Shown here piece by piece: positions 52,619 through 61,180 of a stretch of DNA of 64,000 bases (its first letter is position 1; every line of letters begins with the position of its first letter). Under the pieces are notes generated by a model. The model was given only the letters and a program-made list of their open reading frames with translations, did not search any database and was not told where the DNA came from. This DNA is from Gloeotrichia echinulata CP02 (lineage in GTDB: Bacteria > Cyanobacteriota > Cyanobacteriia > Cyanobacteriales > Nostocaceae): NCBI GenBank assembly GCA_038087035.1, contig CP051187.1:4283001-4347000 (forward strand), read 5' to 3'. Position numbers and translations under genes: made by a program.

Positions 52619-53734
52619 TTAATGATGATGGTGGTGATGGTGATTGGTTAACTGGGGATTAACCGTCATTGCTTCGGCCGACAGCAACTCACCAATATGA
52701 GCATTCGCCCATTCAGCAGCCATAGCCAAAAATTCGGGATGGTCGTTGACACAAGCCATTTGCACATAGTCCACTTGGGGATGCTTTTTCTCTAAAGCAT
52801 GGATGATATGATGCACATCTAATAAAGTTTCGTGGTTTTCTGTCGCAAAGCCAATCGGCATAAAAATTACCACTTTTGCACCCAATTGAATCAGGTTATT
52901 GGCTGCTTGCTCGGCATTGGGCAGAGTCCATTCAATTAGGGGTGTATCATGGTTGAGCCAACCGACAGAAATTAAAGGATAGCGGTTAATCAACTTATCA
53001 CGTACCAAGTCGTACAGTGCTTGACTTTCGGTAATCCCAGAGGTGAAGCCTTTAGCTTTGTGGGGACAACCGTGATTCATCAGCACAATCCCGATTTGAG
53101 AAGGTAGGTAAGCTGCTGCTATGTCAGGGTTAATTTTCTCTTCTACCAAACGAGCCATCAAATTGATGTAGGCTGGCTCATTGAAGAAAGAAGGAATATA
53201 GCGCAGTCCTTTTAACCAGTGTTCATTACCATCAGCCAACTCGGCTAAAGCATTGTTAACTTGCTCAACCGCAATCCCGCTGGTAAAGATCGAATCAACT
53301 ACCAGTAAAGGATAAATCAGAATTTTTTCAAAGCCTTGGTTTTTAATTTCCGCCAAAACTTGGTTAGGTAAGAAAGGGGCGCAAAAGTTGAAAGCCTTGA
53401 AGACTTTGACCCCTTCACCCCACTTATGTTGCAAATCATGCTCGATTCCAGCACGTTGCTTTTCAAAGATGGCGTTGTGTGGGGAGATAAAATCGTGGTG
53501 TGTGTGTCCCCACTCATGACGGTCAAATAACGCCAAAAGCTTGGCGAGGGGCGGATAAATCCAAGTGGGGACAGGTGCAAATTTTGCTGTCAGTAGATTT
53601 AAAGCCTGTTCGTTATAGTTAGCAAAATCTTCATAGCTTTCGACTTCGCCGTAGCCCATAAGCAATACGGCTACACGGTCTTTAGCTGATAGATGCTCGT
53701 GGGTGTGTTGTGTTTTTTCCGGCGTGGCAACCAC
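52619..53734 (-). CDS. Ferrochelatase-family protein with seven-histidine C-terminus
   Basis: The 371-residue protein follows the ferrochelatase fold: N-terminal VLLMGYGEV in place of LLNLGGP, VLMNHGCPHKAKG at the position of the catalytic His (SAHSLP-type), and MPIGFATENHETLLDVHH at the conserved Glu (SEHIETL-type). It lacks the C-terminal CAB helix of the main cyanobacterial HemH. It ends NHHHHHHH, coded by mixed CAC/CAT codons. It may be a second chelatase acting on another metal or tetrapyrrole, or a metal-storing paralogue. Confidence 0.75.
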   Translation of the reverse strand: MVATPEKTQHTHEHLSAKDRVAVLLMGYGEVESYEDFANYNEQALNLLTAKFAPVPTWIYPPLAKLLALFDRHEWGHTHHDFISPHNAIFEKQRAGIEHDLQHKWGEGVKVFKAFNFCAPFLPNQVLAEIKNQGFEKILIYPLLVVDSIFTSGIAVEQVNNALAELADGNEHWLKGLRYIPSFFNEPAYINLMARLVEEKINPDIAAAYLPSQIGIVLMNHGCPHKAKGFTSGITESQALYDLVRDKLINRYPLISVGWLNHDTPLIEWTLPNAEQAANNLIQLGAKVVIFMPIGFATENHETLLDVHHIIHALEKKHPQVDYVQMACVNDHPEFLAMAAEWANAHIGELLSAEAMTVNPQLTNHHHHHHH

Positions 53735-54007
53735 AATGAGTTCCTCAATATAACCAGAATGGAGAGATGCATTGACGTTCTCACCGCACTTTTAGGGCGG
53801 TGATTCAGTTTTTTTTGGTAACTAGGAAAGATATCTATACTTTCCCTGACTATATATATTATCATTATCCCATCCGGGGGGATAGCATAGGTACAATAAT
53901 CATAACCAGACTTGGACAGGACTTACGCACTAGGCTATTCGTGGAGATAGGACTTGTGGGCATAGGGCATAGGGCATTTTTGAGTGTAATAGAGATTTGA
54001 ATGCTGC
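53735..54007. other. Gene-free region with hairpin and MITE end motif
   Basis: A stem CACCGC-acttttag-GGCGGTG at 53782-53802, followed by ATTCAG and a T8 run (plus direction), could be a terminator or an IS605-type end. GGACTTACGCAC (53919-53930) is the inverse of TGCATAAGTCC (54333-54343), so a ~425-bp unit may enclose the structured repeat copy 2. CATAGGG heptamers are at 53959-53978. Confidence 0.55.
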
Positions 54008-54127
54008 TATTAATTTAAGAAAAGAAGCGGTCAGATTGACCGTGTTAGCCTGTGGACTGGATAGTGCCGACACTTCCTAGTCGTTGCAGGAAGAAAAAGC
54101 GGACATTTGTTAGCTTTTTTGGATCGG
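54008..54127. repeat. Structured 120-bp repeat, copy 2
   Basis: Identical to 6865-6994 apart from the 10-bp duplication present there. It has the same stems and terminal TTTTTT. It lies on the plus strand upstream of the DMT transporter gene, inside possible outer inverted repeats. Confidence 0.85.
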
Positions 54128-54449
54128 CTTAATCTTTGCACAATAGCGGCTAATTAACTAGAATATTTTCGAGGGGAAGGTAAGATTTGGTAATTTTCAC
54201 AAAAAAATACGCATATTTTAATCTCGATCAGAGATTTAAACTGTCACACAAGTTACATTTGACCGATTTACTTATTTGCTACATTATATGCTTTGCCAAC
54301 CTTGTGTTCAGCATGAAAGAATTACGGTGATATGCATAAGTCCTGTTAGAATTTTTGGTTTATCTGAGAAAATACGAGAACTGAGGATGAGTGCCAAATC
54401 AGTATACAGGAAGCAGCTTTATCGTCAAGGTGTTAGAGGTTAAAAGCTA
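54128..54449. other. Leader of the DMT transporter gene
   Basis: AT-rich sequence without an ORF, containing TGCATAAGTCCTGTT (54333-54347), which matches the end motif of the inverted repeats at 12633 and 53919. Promoters for 54450 should lie here. Confidence 0.4.
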
Positions 54450-56867
54450 ATGGGGCGATTTGAGAAGCAACCAGACAACCCGCGAGTAAGAGGCGAGATA
54501 TCCAGAGCAGCAGAAACTGCTTTATGGGGTGTAGTTGAGGATTTAGAAAATCTTCAGCAGCATGTCCTCAGGTCGTTACAGGAAGACGTAAAGCGGCTTC
54601 AGGCGGACAAAAACCGTTTAAGTGATGAGATTCAACGCCTGGTCGATGAAAAACAACAGTTACAACAAGTACGACAAATCACAGAGCAGCAGGTGCTAAT
54701 TCGTCAGCTAGCAGAAGCTTTGGCCAAGCATATATCTTCGCAGCTGCAATCATCTCTGACTACTTTAGCTAGCCAAACATTAGAGAACACCCCCAGAGCG
54801 GGGCTGAAGTCAGAACAGTCCCTCAGCACCCCTGAAACTGTGAACAATGAAAAGGTTGAACAACTTTTTGGTGCTTTGGATAACACCCTCAGCATTACCT
54901 TTAACTCCCTACAACAGGAAATTAAGAGCTATCAAGGTAATATTTCCCAACAGTTGTCTCAGATGCGGAGCCAACAACAGCAAGGGGAAGCTATTTTAAC
55001 GGAGTTAATTAATCGTCTGGAGGGGTTGGAAAAAACAGTTGAGGAAACTTCACTAAAAGTAGTAAATGTTTCACCGTCTCGTGAGTCGCGATCGCCGGAA
55101 CAACCAGCAGTAAAAGTTTCATCACCTACTGTATTACAACTGAGTGAGCCAGAACAGAATGGTTACTTTAAACCATCACCGCAGCTGGGAGGAGTAACGA
55201 GTCAAATCACTGAGCCAATTTCTGTCATCCCCAGAGAATTACCAGCCAGTGAAACAACATTAGAGCCTGTGGTGTCATCGCTGATCACACCAGCGCCAAC
55301 AGAAAACTCCCCTGAGCCAATTTCTGTCATCCCCAGAGAATTACCAGCCAGTGAAACAACATTAGAGCCTGTGGTGTCATCGCTGATCACACCAGCGCCA
55401 ACAGAAAACTCCCCTGAGCCAATTTCTGTCATCCCCAGAGAATTACCAGCCAGTGAAACAACATTAGAGCCTGTGGTGTCATCGCTGATCACACCAGCGC
55501 CAACAGAAAACTCCCCTGAGCCAATTTCTGTCATCCCCAGAGAATTACCAGCCAGTGAAACGACATTAGAGCCTGTGGTGTCATCAACAATGACACCAGC
55601 GCCAACAAAAAACTCCCCTGAGCCAATTTCTGTTATTCCCAGAGAATTACCAGCCAGTGAAACGACATTAGAGCCTGTGCTGTCATCAACAATGACACCA
55701 GCGCCAACAGAAAACTCCCCTGAGCCAATTTCTGTTATTCCCAGAGAATTACCAGAACGCAAAATTAGGAGAGAGCCTACTCCACTATCGCGCAGAGAAA
55801 AAGCAACACCCCCAACACCAAGCACACCCCGCGCTCAAACATTGTCACCTATTCAGATAGGGTTTTTGTTGATTGTGTTGTCTACGGTGTTGTCATCGCT
55901 GTATAACGTCGCCATTAAAGTGCTGTTTCAAGAAGGTTCTCAGGTTCTAGGAGTGACGGTAGAGGGCTTGATTTTGCCGAACTTGGGGAATACTTTCTTA
56001 ATTTTAATGCTGCGGTTGCTGGTCGTTGTGCCACTAATGTTAATGTTAGCGCCGATGATGCATTCACAAATATGGGAAGACTTGCAAAATCTGTTTGATT
56101 CCGCAGGAGCTAAACCAAATTCTACTGATGGGAAAAAACCGAAAACTTTGCAGTTGTCAATAGCCAGTGGATGCTGTTTGTTTCTCTCCCAGGTGCTAAT
56201 TTACATTGCGATTGGTCAAATTACAACTGGCGCGGCGATCGCGCTTTTCTTTATCTATCCGATTATCAGCGGACTGTTGTCTTGGCTTTTATTTCGCGAT
56301 CGCCCTAGCTTATTCCGTTCCGGTGCGATCGGCGCTCTTTTTTGCGGTGAACTGCTAGTTTTGGGAGGTGCATCCAGTACGAGTACAGGTAATGTTGTGC
56401 TGGGGAGCAGCGCCGCTATTTTTGCGGGAATCGCTTTTTCTGCCTACGTTATTCTAACAAGGTTGTGTGCTAATAAAGTCCATCCTGTCTCTTTGACTCT
56501 AATTAACTTCACTACCATGTTGCTCTTGAGCTGTATCTGTTTGCTCATACCTTTACCGAGCGACTGGAGTCTGAACATTGACATGACTAAGATATTGGAA
56601 ATTATTTTAACTGCTTTTATTTTGGGTGTACTGACTCTCTGCAGTTATGTGTTGAATAATATTGGGATTAGTAAACTAGGTGCATCTCGGTCAGCGATTA
56701 TCGGCGCCAGTGTCCCAATTTTAACCGTCATTTTCGCTGGTTTGATTATTCAGGACAGCTTGGAAATTGTCCAGATTTTGGGAGTTTTACTAGTAACTTT
56801 TAGCGCCGCTGCTTTCAGCTTTGAAAGCTTGCAAAATCAAGTTAAGTCCTCTAGTTCCACAAATTAA
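54450..56867 (+). CDS. DMT/EamA-family transporter with N-terminal coiled coil and 34-residue repeats
   Basis: The 805-residue protein has three parts. Residues ~1-210 are helical/coiled coil (LQEDVKRLQADKNRLSDEIQ and Gln-rich segments). Residues ~240-440 are a disordered region with five full and one partial copy of a 34-residue unit starting EPISVIPRELPASETT. Residues ~470-800 hold ten membrane helices in two EamA halves (VLIYIAIGQITTGAAIALFF; ISKLGASRSAIIGASVPIL). It is an inner-membrane exporter of unknown substrate; the large cytoplasmic N-terminus may be regulatory. The opposite-strand ORF 55202-55825 is a shadow of the repeat. Confidence 0.85.
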   Translation: MGRFEKQPDNPRVRGEISRAAETALWGVVEDLENLQQHVLRSLQEDVKRLQADKNRLSDEIQRLVDEKQQLQQVRQITEQQVLIRQLAEALAKHISSQLQSSLTTLASQTLENTPRAGLKSEQSLSTPETVNNEKVEQLFGALDNTLSITFNSLQQEIKSYQGNISQQLSQMRSQQQQGEAILTELINRLEGLEKTVEETSLKVVNVSPSRESRSPEQPAVKVSSPTVLQLSEPEQNGYFKPSPQLGGVTSQITEPISVIPRELPASETTLEPVVSSLITPAPTENSPEPISVIPRELPASETTLEPVVSSLITPAPTENSPEPISVIPRELPASETTLEPVVSSLITPAPTENSPEPISVIPRELPASETTLEPVVSSTMTPAPTKNSPEPISVIPRELPASETTLEPVLSSTMTPAPTENSPEPISVIPRELPERKIRREPTPLSRREKATPPTPSTPRAQTLSPIQIGFLLIVLSTVLSSLYNVAIKVLFQEGSQVLGVTVEGLILPNLGNTFLILMLRLLVVVPLMLMLAPMMHSQIWEDLQNLFDSAGAKPNSTDGKKPKTLQLSIASGCCLFLSQVLIYIAIGQITTGAAIALFFIYPIISGLLSWLLFRDRPSLFRSGAIGALFCGELLVLGGASSTSTGNVVLGSSAAIFAGIAFSAYVILTRLCANKVHPVSLTLINFTTMLLLSCICLLIPLPSDWSLNIDMTKILEIILTAFILGVLTLCSYVLNNIGISKLGASRSAIIGASVPILTVIFAGLIIQDSLEIVQILGVLLVTFSAAAFSFESLQNQVKSSSSTN
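55212..55757 (+). repeat. 102-bp intragenic tandem repeat
   Basis: The first copies start at 55212, 55314 and 55416 with no visible differences. The fourth and fifth copies differ at a few bases (SSTMTPAPTKNSP, VLSSTMT), and the sixth is partial. The repeats keep the frame of the transporter gene. Confidence 0.95.
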
Positions 56868-57000
56868 ATTTCGTAATTCATAATTCGTAATTCGTCATGG
56901 GCTACGCCCCGCTACGAAGCACGTAATTACCTTTTACTCAGGGTTTGTCAAGTTTCTAATGGGTGGTTTATTTACGCCGCGCTGTGCTATTACTCCACCC
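56868..57000. other. Start of the 2-kb gene-free region before hetR
   Basis: TTCGTAATTCATAATTCGTA heptamer-like units (56869-56900) and a GGGCTACGCCCCGCTACGAAG block. No gene is seen from 56868 to 58896; the features recognised in this interval are listed separately. Confidence 0.6.
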
Positions 57001-57167
57001 AGGGCTATTTCATTCTAGACATAAACCGCCCTACACTGAAGTGTAGGGCTAATAGCTAAAGTCCGTTAAAACGGACTATAACCTTTTCTCAGTCGTCTTT
57101 AGACGACTTTAGCTATTAGACTCAGAATTCATTCTGAGGCGGGCTAGATGAGAATGAAATAGCCCTG
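57001..57167. mobile_element. MITE with 10-bp target duplication
   Basis: CAGGGCTATTTCATTCT and its exact inverse AGAATGAAATAGCCCTG form the ends of a 167-bp element. TTACTCCACC flanks it directly on both sides (56991-57000 and 57168-57177). Inside are nested stems (CTAATAGCTAAAGTC...GACTTTAGCTATTAG, TCCGTTAAAACGGA, GTCGTCTTTAGACGAC). It has no coding capacity. Confidence 0.9.
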
Positions 57168-57179
57168 TTACTCCACCAG

Positions 57180-57292
57180 ATTAATTCTGATAGGTGAATT
57201 GATTTGTTCGTAGTTACGCTTGAGCGCTCTTGATTGTCCGAGCGATCAAACGCAACTACGAACAACCTATCAAAATTAATGGGACAGACCAA
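57180..57292. mobile_element. Near-perfect palindromic element, copy 2
   Basis: Related to 47046-47169: AATTCTGATAGGTGAATTGA...GTTCGTAGTTACGC and the inverse CGCAACTACGAACAACC...ATCAAAATTAATGGGACAGACC. It lies directly beside the MITE at 57001. Confidence 0.85.
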
Positions 57293-57302
57293 CAGGGAAC
57301 AT

Positions 57303-57337
57303 TTTAACAGTTATCAGTTATCAGTTATCAGTTATCA
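57303..57337. repeat. TTATCAG heptamers
   Basis: Four tandem units of CAGTTAT (57309-57336), an STRR class, lie in the region upstream of hetR. Confidence 0.85.
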
Positions 57338-58423
57338 CTCAAGAGTGATGTGTTTATCGTTACGCCTTGATAACTGTTCACTGTTCGTTGACTACTGATT
57401 TAAATGTGACACTAGCGTAAGTCCTGATTTTTCCTAGGGAATATTTGCTACACAAATCTCAATAAATCTAGATTTTTATTTTTAGTATAATTTTTTTTAA
57501 TAAAAATTAGCTAATTGTTTAGAATATATAACCTCAGAGAAAATTAATAAAAAAATGCTATAATTGAGAATAGTTTTTTGTAAAAAATTAACAGGTATTG
57601 TCAACTACCTACACTGACCAATGGTTGTGTGTAGGCTTACAAGAATCAGCTTGTAACTAAGAGATGACTAGCTCACAAGCCATTACCTGACACGTACGAA
57701 CAGATGTTTCCCTAGTCTGGACTATTTACAAACTACCTGATTAGTAGTGCTTGCAGAAAGGACATTTTGGTAGTGGTGAGCTAAGGGACTTACAACTTGC
57801 ACGAAAGGATTATCTCCATGATTCGTGTATAAAAGATTGGTTGTTTTGTCGCTGTCCTCCTCCCTCTTCTGGCTGTGCAACACTTCGGCTACGCTCAGTG
57901 ACCAGAAAATGGTCACAGGACGCGACAAAACAACCCCGCAATTGGTCCCGACACCGAATCATTCGCGCAGCGTCTGTCTGCGACACGCTCCGCGAACGTA
58001 GAGAAGATTACGGTGTGGGACTCCTTGCGGGTTTAGTTGATGAGCAGGGGAATAGTCTTTTGTCAGAGAGCTATTTTTCCTCAGCCACATTAAATTAAGT
58101 AGTTTTCACAGTGCTATCTTGCCTAGGCAGGACAAAGACGCATGTAAGTAAAATCACTGTGTCTGTTGCCACTGCTAAAGAAGCAAGAAAACTAGGATAC
58201 ACATGACAGGCTTTTTTAGCTTTCTGGAAACAATAAAGTTTACTCAGATGGCGTAAGAGCTTACTGGCAAAAGCTTTCGGGATGACCGGAATCTATCCAT
58301 GTGATGCTTGGTTCTATTAAGCAAAAATACTTCTTATAGGTGTGTACCATAAATTACGCATAAAATAACAATTCTGACTACCAAGAATCATATAGTTAAA
58401 GCATAATAGATAATCTGGAGTCA
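57338..58423. other. Gene-free region, distal upstream of hetR
   Basis: AT-rich (57470-57600), then a block with CACTTCGGCTACGCTCAGTG and CGCAGCGTCTGTCTGCGACA repeat fragments (57884-58005). The 115-codon ORF at 57751 crosses these fragments, lacks a ribosome-binding site and is rejected. Remote hetR promoters are plausible here, since hetR is known in Anabaena to have several distant transcription starts. Confidence 0.45.
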
Positions 58424-58811
58424 GGAACCCCACGCCTAAAAGCGGGGGCGCAGAAATTGCCCTAACCTGACCAGACTAAGTACATTTCGGCGAGCTACTT
58501 GCGCGCCTCTGGTACTTAAGTTTAAGGTAAGAGTTCAAGACCTACCCTGGAATACCTAGCCAGTTCCAGGCTCTAGAACTAAGGGATTAAACAGGCTTAA
58601 GGTTTAAGCCAGTCTCTCCTAGATAGTTACCGACCTTAAACATTGTCAAGGCTAACAATACTGACCTAGCAAGGCGATTCCCGGCACACAGGGAAATAAA
58701 TAGGCACTACTCCTGTGCTGATTCAACCCCGCAAGGAGGACAACAGTTAAGTGCCTGAGCCTTAGCCTCCACGTCTAAAGCCACTTGGTTACACGACGCG
58801 GAGGGTTTGGT
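58424..58811 (+). mobile_element. Structured non-coding element in the hetR upstream region (IS200/IS605-like or RNA gene)
   Basis: It opens with a CCCCACGCCTAAAAGCGGGGG hairpin (58437-58457) and closes with GCCTCCACGTC...GACGCGGAGG (58767-58805). Between are many self-complementary stretches (GCTCTAGAACTAAGGG, GGCTTAAGGTTTAAGCC, TTCCCGGCACACAGGGAA, AGCACA/TGTGCT pairs) and no ORF. The layout resembles transposase-less IS200/IS605 elements with a guide-RNA-like interior, as at 51379. It ends ~85 bases before the hetR ATG. The identity is inference. Confidence 0.45.
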
Positions 58812-58896
58812 GAAAATATTGCCTTCAGTCGGGTGTATACTACTTACTTTCCTTTGACTAATAACTCTGTAAACGTGCTATTCAATTGTCTGTAAT

Positions 58897-59796
58897 ATGA
58901 GTAACGACATAGATCTGATCAAACGTCTCGGCCCCAGTGCGATGGATCAGATCATGCTTTATCTGGCTTTCAGTGCCATGCGGACGAGTGGGCACAGGCA
59001 TGGGGCATTTTTAGATGCAGCAGCAACAGCGGCTAAGTGTGCTATTTACATGACCTATCTGGAGCAGGGACAAAACCTGCGGATGACAGGGCATTTGCAC
59101 CACTTAGAGCCAAAGCGGGTGAAAATCATTGTAGAGGAAGTCAGACAAGCCCTGACTGAGGGCAAATTGTTGAAGATGCTCGGTTCTCAGGAACCGCGTT
59201 ATCTAATTCAATTGCCTTACGTCTGGATGGAAAAATATCCTTGGCGACCGGGGAGATCGCGTATTCCCGGCACAAGTCTGACAACCGAAGAAAAAAGGCA
59301 AATTGAGCAGAAATTGCCCAGTAATCTGCCTGACGCCCAGTTAATCACCTCCTTTGAGTTTCTGGAATTAATTGAATTTCTGCACAAGCGATCGCAAGAG
59401 GATATGCCTCCCCAGAACCAGATGCCTTTAAGTGAAGCTTTGGCGGAGCATATTAAGCGCCGTCTGCTATACTCAGGCACTGTTACGCGGATTGATTCTC
59501 CTTGGGGAATGCCCTTTTATGCTCTGACCCGTCCTTTTTATGCGCCAGCGGACGATCAGGAGCGTACTTACATCATGGTCGAAGATACCGCTCGGTATTT
59601 TCGGATAATGAAAGATTGGGCAGAACGGCGACCAAATGCTATGCGAGTGTTGGAAGAGCTGGATATTCCACCAGAACGATGGGATCAGGCTCAAGAAGAA
59701 TTGGATGAAGTCATCCGCGCTTGGGCAGATAAATATCACCAAGACGGTGGCGTTCCCATGATTTTACAGATGGTTTTTGGTAAAAAAGAAGACTAA
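58897..59796 (+). CDS. hetR: Heterocyst differentiation master regulator HetR
   Basis: The 299-residue protein has the length I recall for Anabaena HetR and is nearly the same in sequence. The DNA-binding unit begins MSNDIDLIKRLGPSAMDQIM; Cys48 (AAKCAI) is present, as are Ser152 and Ser179. The hood region holds the conserved RLLYSGTVTRIDSPWGMPFY and R223 (QERTY), residues tied to binding the PatS/HetN RGSGR peptide. HetR dimers activate heterocyst genes under nitrogen starvation. It is a single gene, followed by a strong terminator and preceded by a long, repeat-rich leader. Confidence 0.98.
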   Translation: MSNDIDLIKRLGPSAMDQIMLYLAFSAMRTSGHRHGAFLDAAATAAKCAIYMTYLEQGQNLRMTGHLHHLEPKRVKIIVEEVRQALTEGKLLKMLGSQEPRYLIQLPYVWMEKYPWRPGRSRIPGTSLTTEEKRQIEQKLPSNLPDAQLITSFEFLELIEFLHKRSQEDMPPQNQMPLSEALAEHIKRRLLYSGTVTRIDSPWGMPFYALTRPFYAPADDQERTYIMVEDTARYFRIMKDWAERRPNAMRVLEELDIPPERWDQAQEELDEVIRAWADKYHQDGGVPMILQMVFGKKED

Positions 59797-59865
59797 TAAT
59801 CAGGATGCAGAAGACTGCGTACGATTTTTTTTTACGCACTACTAGCAGCAGTCAAAATCAACAAT

Positions 59866-59896
59866 CAAAAGTCCACACTAGTTGTGGACTTTTGAC
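59866..59896. terminator. Terminator after hetR
   Basis: AAAAGTCCACA-ctag-TTGTGGACTTTT is a near-perfect 11-bp stem followed by GACTTTTGAC. The A/T runs on both sides allow function in both directions. Confidence 0.85.
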
Positions 59897-60352
59897 TTTT
59901 GACACTCTCAGGTCTAAAGACACTGAGATTCTTTAAGACTTGCTTAAAAGGGATAGTCAAGTATCCCCCTAGACGCTCAAAACAACTACCCAAAGGTATT
60001 GCAATTGCGCTTACTTTTCTTTTTTTTGTTTTCCGAGTCCATCACAACGCCAGTTCGGTACGCTTCATGTTTTCCCATTACAAGTTTTACCCAGAATCGC
60101 AACCTGTGCGAATGCGAGGTAAATCAGGGGTTACTCCTTACAAAACACTTCAACACGTAGATGATTATTCCTACTCACAATTTGATCATATCATTTTCCA
60201 CACTTGTTAAAACAAGCCGTGGCGTGTTTCCTCCACGCATCTATTGCCAAGTGGCTTCTACACGACCCGTGATGTTTTTGTGAATTTTTATTGGAAGTCG
60301 CCAGGAAACTCCATCCCCTAGTTAACAGTTAACTGTTTTCTCCCCTGCTTTT
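59897..60352. other. Gene-free region downstream of hetR
   Basis: An ORF at 59899-60210 (103 codons) has no ribosome-binding site or recognisable family and is not supported. GCCAAGTGGCTTCTACACGA near 60249 recalls GCCACTTGGTTACACGAC at 58781, so a decayed relative of the structured element may lie here. AGTTAACAGTTAACTG (60319-60334) is a short palindrome. Confidence 0.4.
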
Positions 60353-60994
60353 TTACTTACTGCCAGGCTGTGCTGGAATTGGAGTAGTCTCAAAAGTGGG
60401 ACGAAATTCTGTGGGGCGTTGAGTTGGCGGTACAGAACCGGGTGTAACACTGCCAAGGCGATCGCTACCATCAATACAAGTATCAAGGGTAACAGTGACG
60501 GTCGATTTGATTTCACTACGCAAGCCCAGCACACACTGAGCAAAGCGCACGGGCAATAAACTCCGACCACAGTAATTTAAAATTGCTGGTTTAGCAGCCT
60601 CTTCAGTATTTTGACTTAACCCAACTACACAAGTGGCTAAATCTTCCGGGACTCGCGCTTGTCTACAGGTAGCAAGGGCATCCACCCCGCTAATTTTTGC
60701 CTGCTTACTAATTTTAGACACACAGGCAGATAATTCCCTCGGACGCAGTGCCGTGGCACAGCCTGCTGCTGCTGCTTCTGGACTCACACCCACATTCAAG
60801 AGTCGAGCCGCACAGCCACGGTAATCATTGTTGTAGGAGGTAGGGGCAGTTATTCCAGGGGCGATCGTTGCCAACCATCCAGCTATAGCCAAAACAGGTG
60901 CTGTCACCCGAATTACTTTAGTCTGTAACATTCCGTAGGTAAAAGCGCTTAGTTGCTTTCTACCTCTGCTAACCTCTGTTTTGCTCTGTAACAT
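60353..60994 (-). CDS. Conserved cyanobacterial Cys-patterned protein, probably exported
   Basis: The start at 60994 (MLQSKTEVSRGRKQ) gives 213 residues; an ATG/GTG seven codons upstream is possible. A hydrophobic segment (~30-50, VIRVTAPVLAIAGWLATIAP) is followed by regularly spaced Cys in helical units: CAARLL, GCATALRPRELSACV, ATCRQARVPEDLATCVVGL, NYCGRSLLPVRFAQCVLGL, DTCIDG. A Pro/Thr tail follows. The pattern suggests an internally repeated, disulphide-bonded periplasmic domain. Function unknown. Confidence 0.7.
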   Translation of the reverse strand: MLQSKTEVSRGRKQLSAFTYGMLQTKVIRVTAPVLAIAGWLATIAPGITAPTSYNNDYRGCAARLLNVGVSPEAAAAGCATALRPRELSACVSKISKQAKISGVDALATCRQARVPEDLATCVVGLSQNTEEAAKPAILNYCGRSLLPVRFAQCVLGLRSEIKSTVTVTLDTCIDGSDRLGSVTPGSVPPTQRPTEFRPTFETTPIPAQPGSK

Positions 60995-61015
60995 TACTAT
61001 TCTCCAAACAACCAA

Positions 61016-61180
61016 GGTTATGCTACCTCAAATGACGAAATTTAAGATTTAAGATTTAAGATTTAAAATCTTAAATTTTAGATTTTGGATCTTCAATCCC
61101 AAATCTAAAATTGAAAAAGGTGTGTCAAAATGGTATGTCTGGATAAATAAAGTTGAAACAGGATTAGATTAAGGAAACTC
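61016..61180. other. Promoter region of rpsD with ATTTAAG repeats
   Basis: ATTTAAG heptamers (61039-61060) and the inverse TTAAATTTTAGATTTTGGAT form an AT-rich inverted repeat between two divergent genes. AAGGA stands ~9 bases before the rpsD ATG. Confidence 0.5.

Noticed and set aside
55202..55825. 207-codon minus-strand ORF in the DMT transporter
   Set aside because: Open only because the 102-bp repeat has no stop in that frame.
57751..58098. 115-codon ORF upstream of hetR
   Set aside because: Crosses known repeat fragments (CTTCGGCTACGCTCAGTG and GTCTGCGACACGCTCCGCG), with no ribosome-binding site and no family.
59899..60210. 103-codon ORF downstream of hetR
   Set aside because: No ribosome-binding site, no recognisable family, and low-complexity stretches (LTFLFFVFRV).
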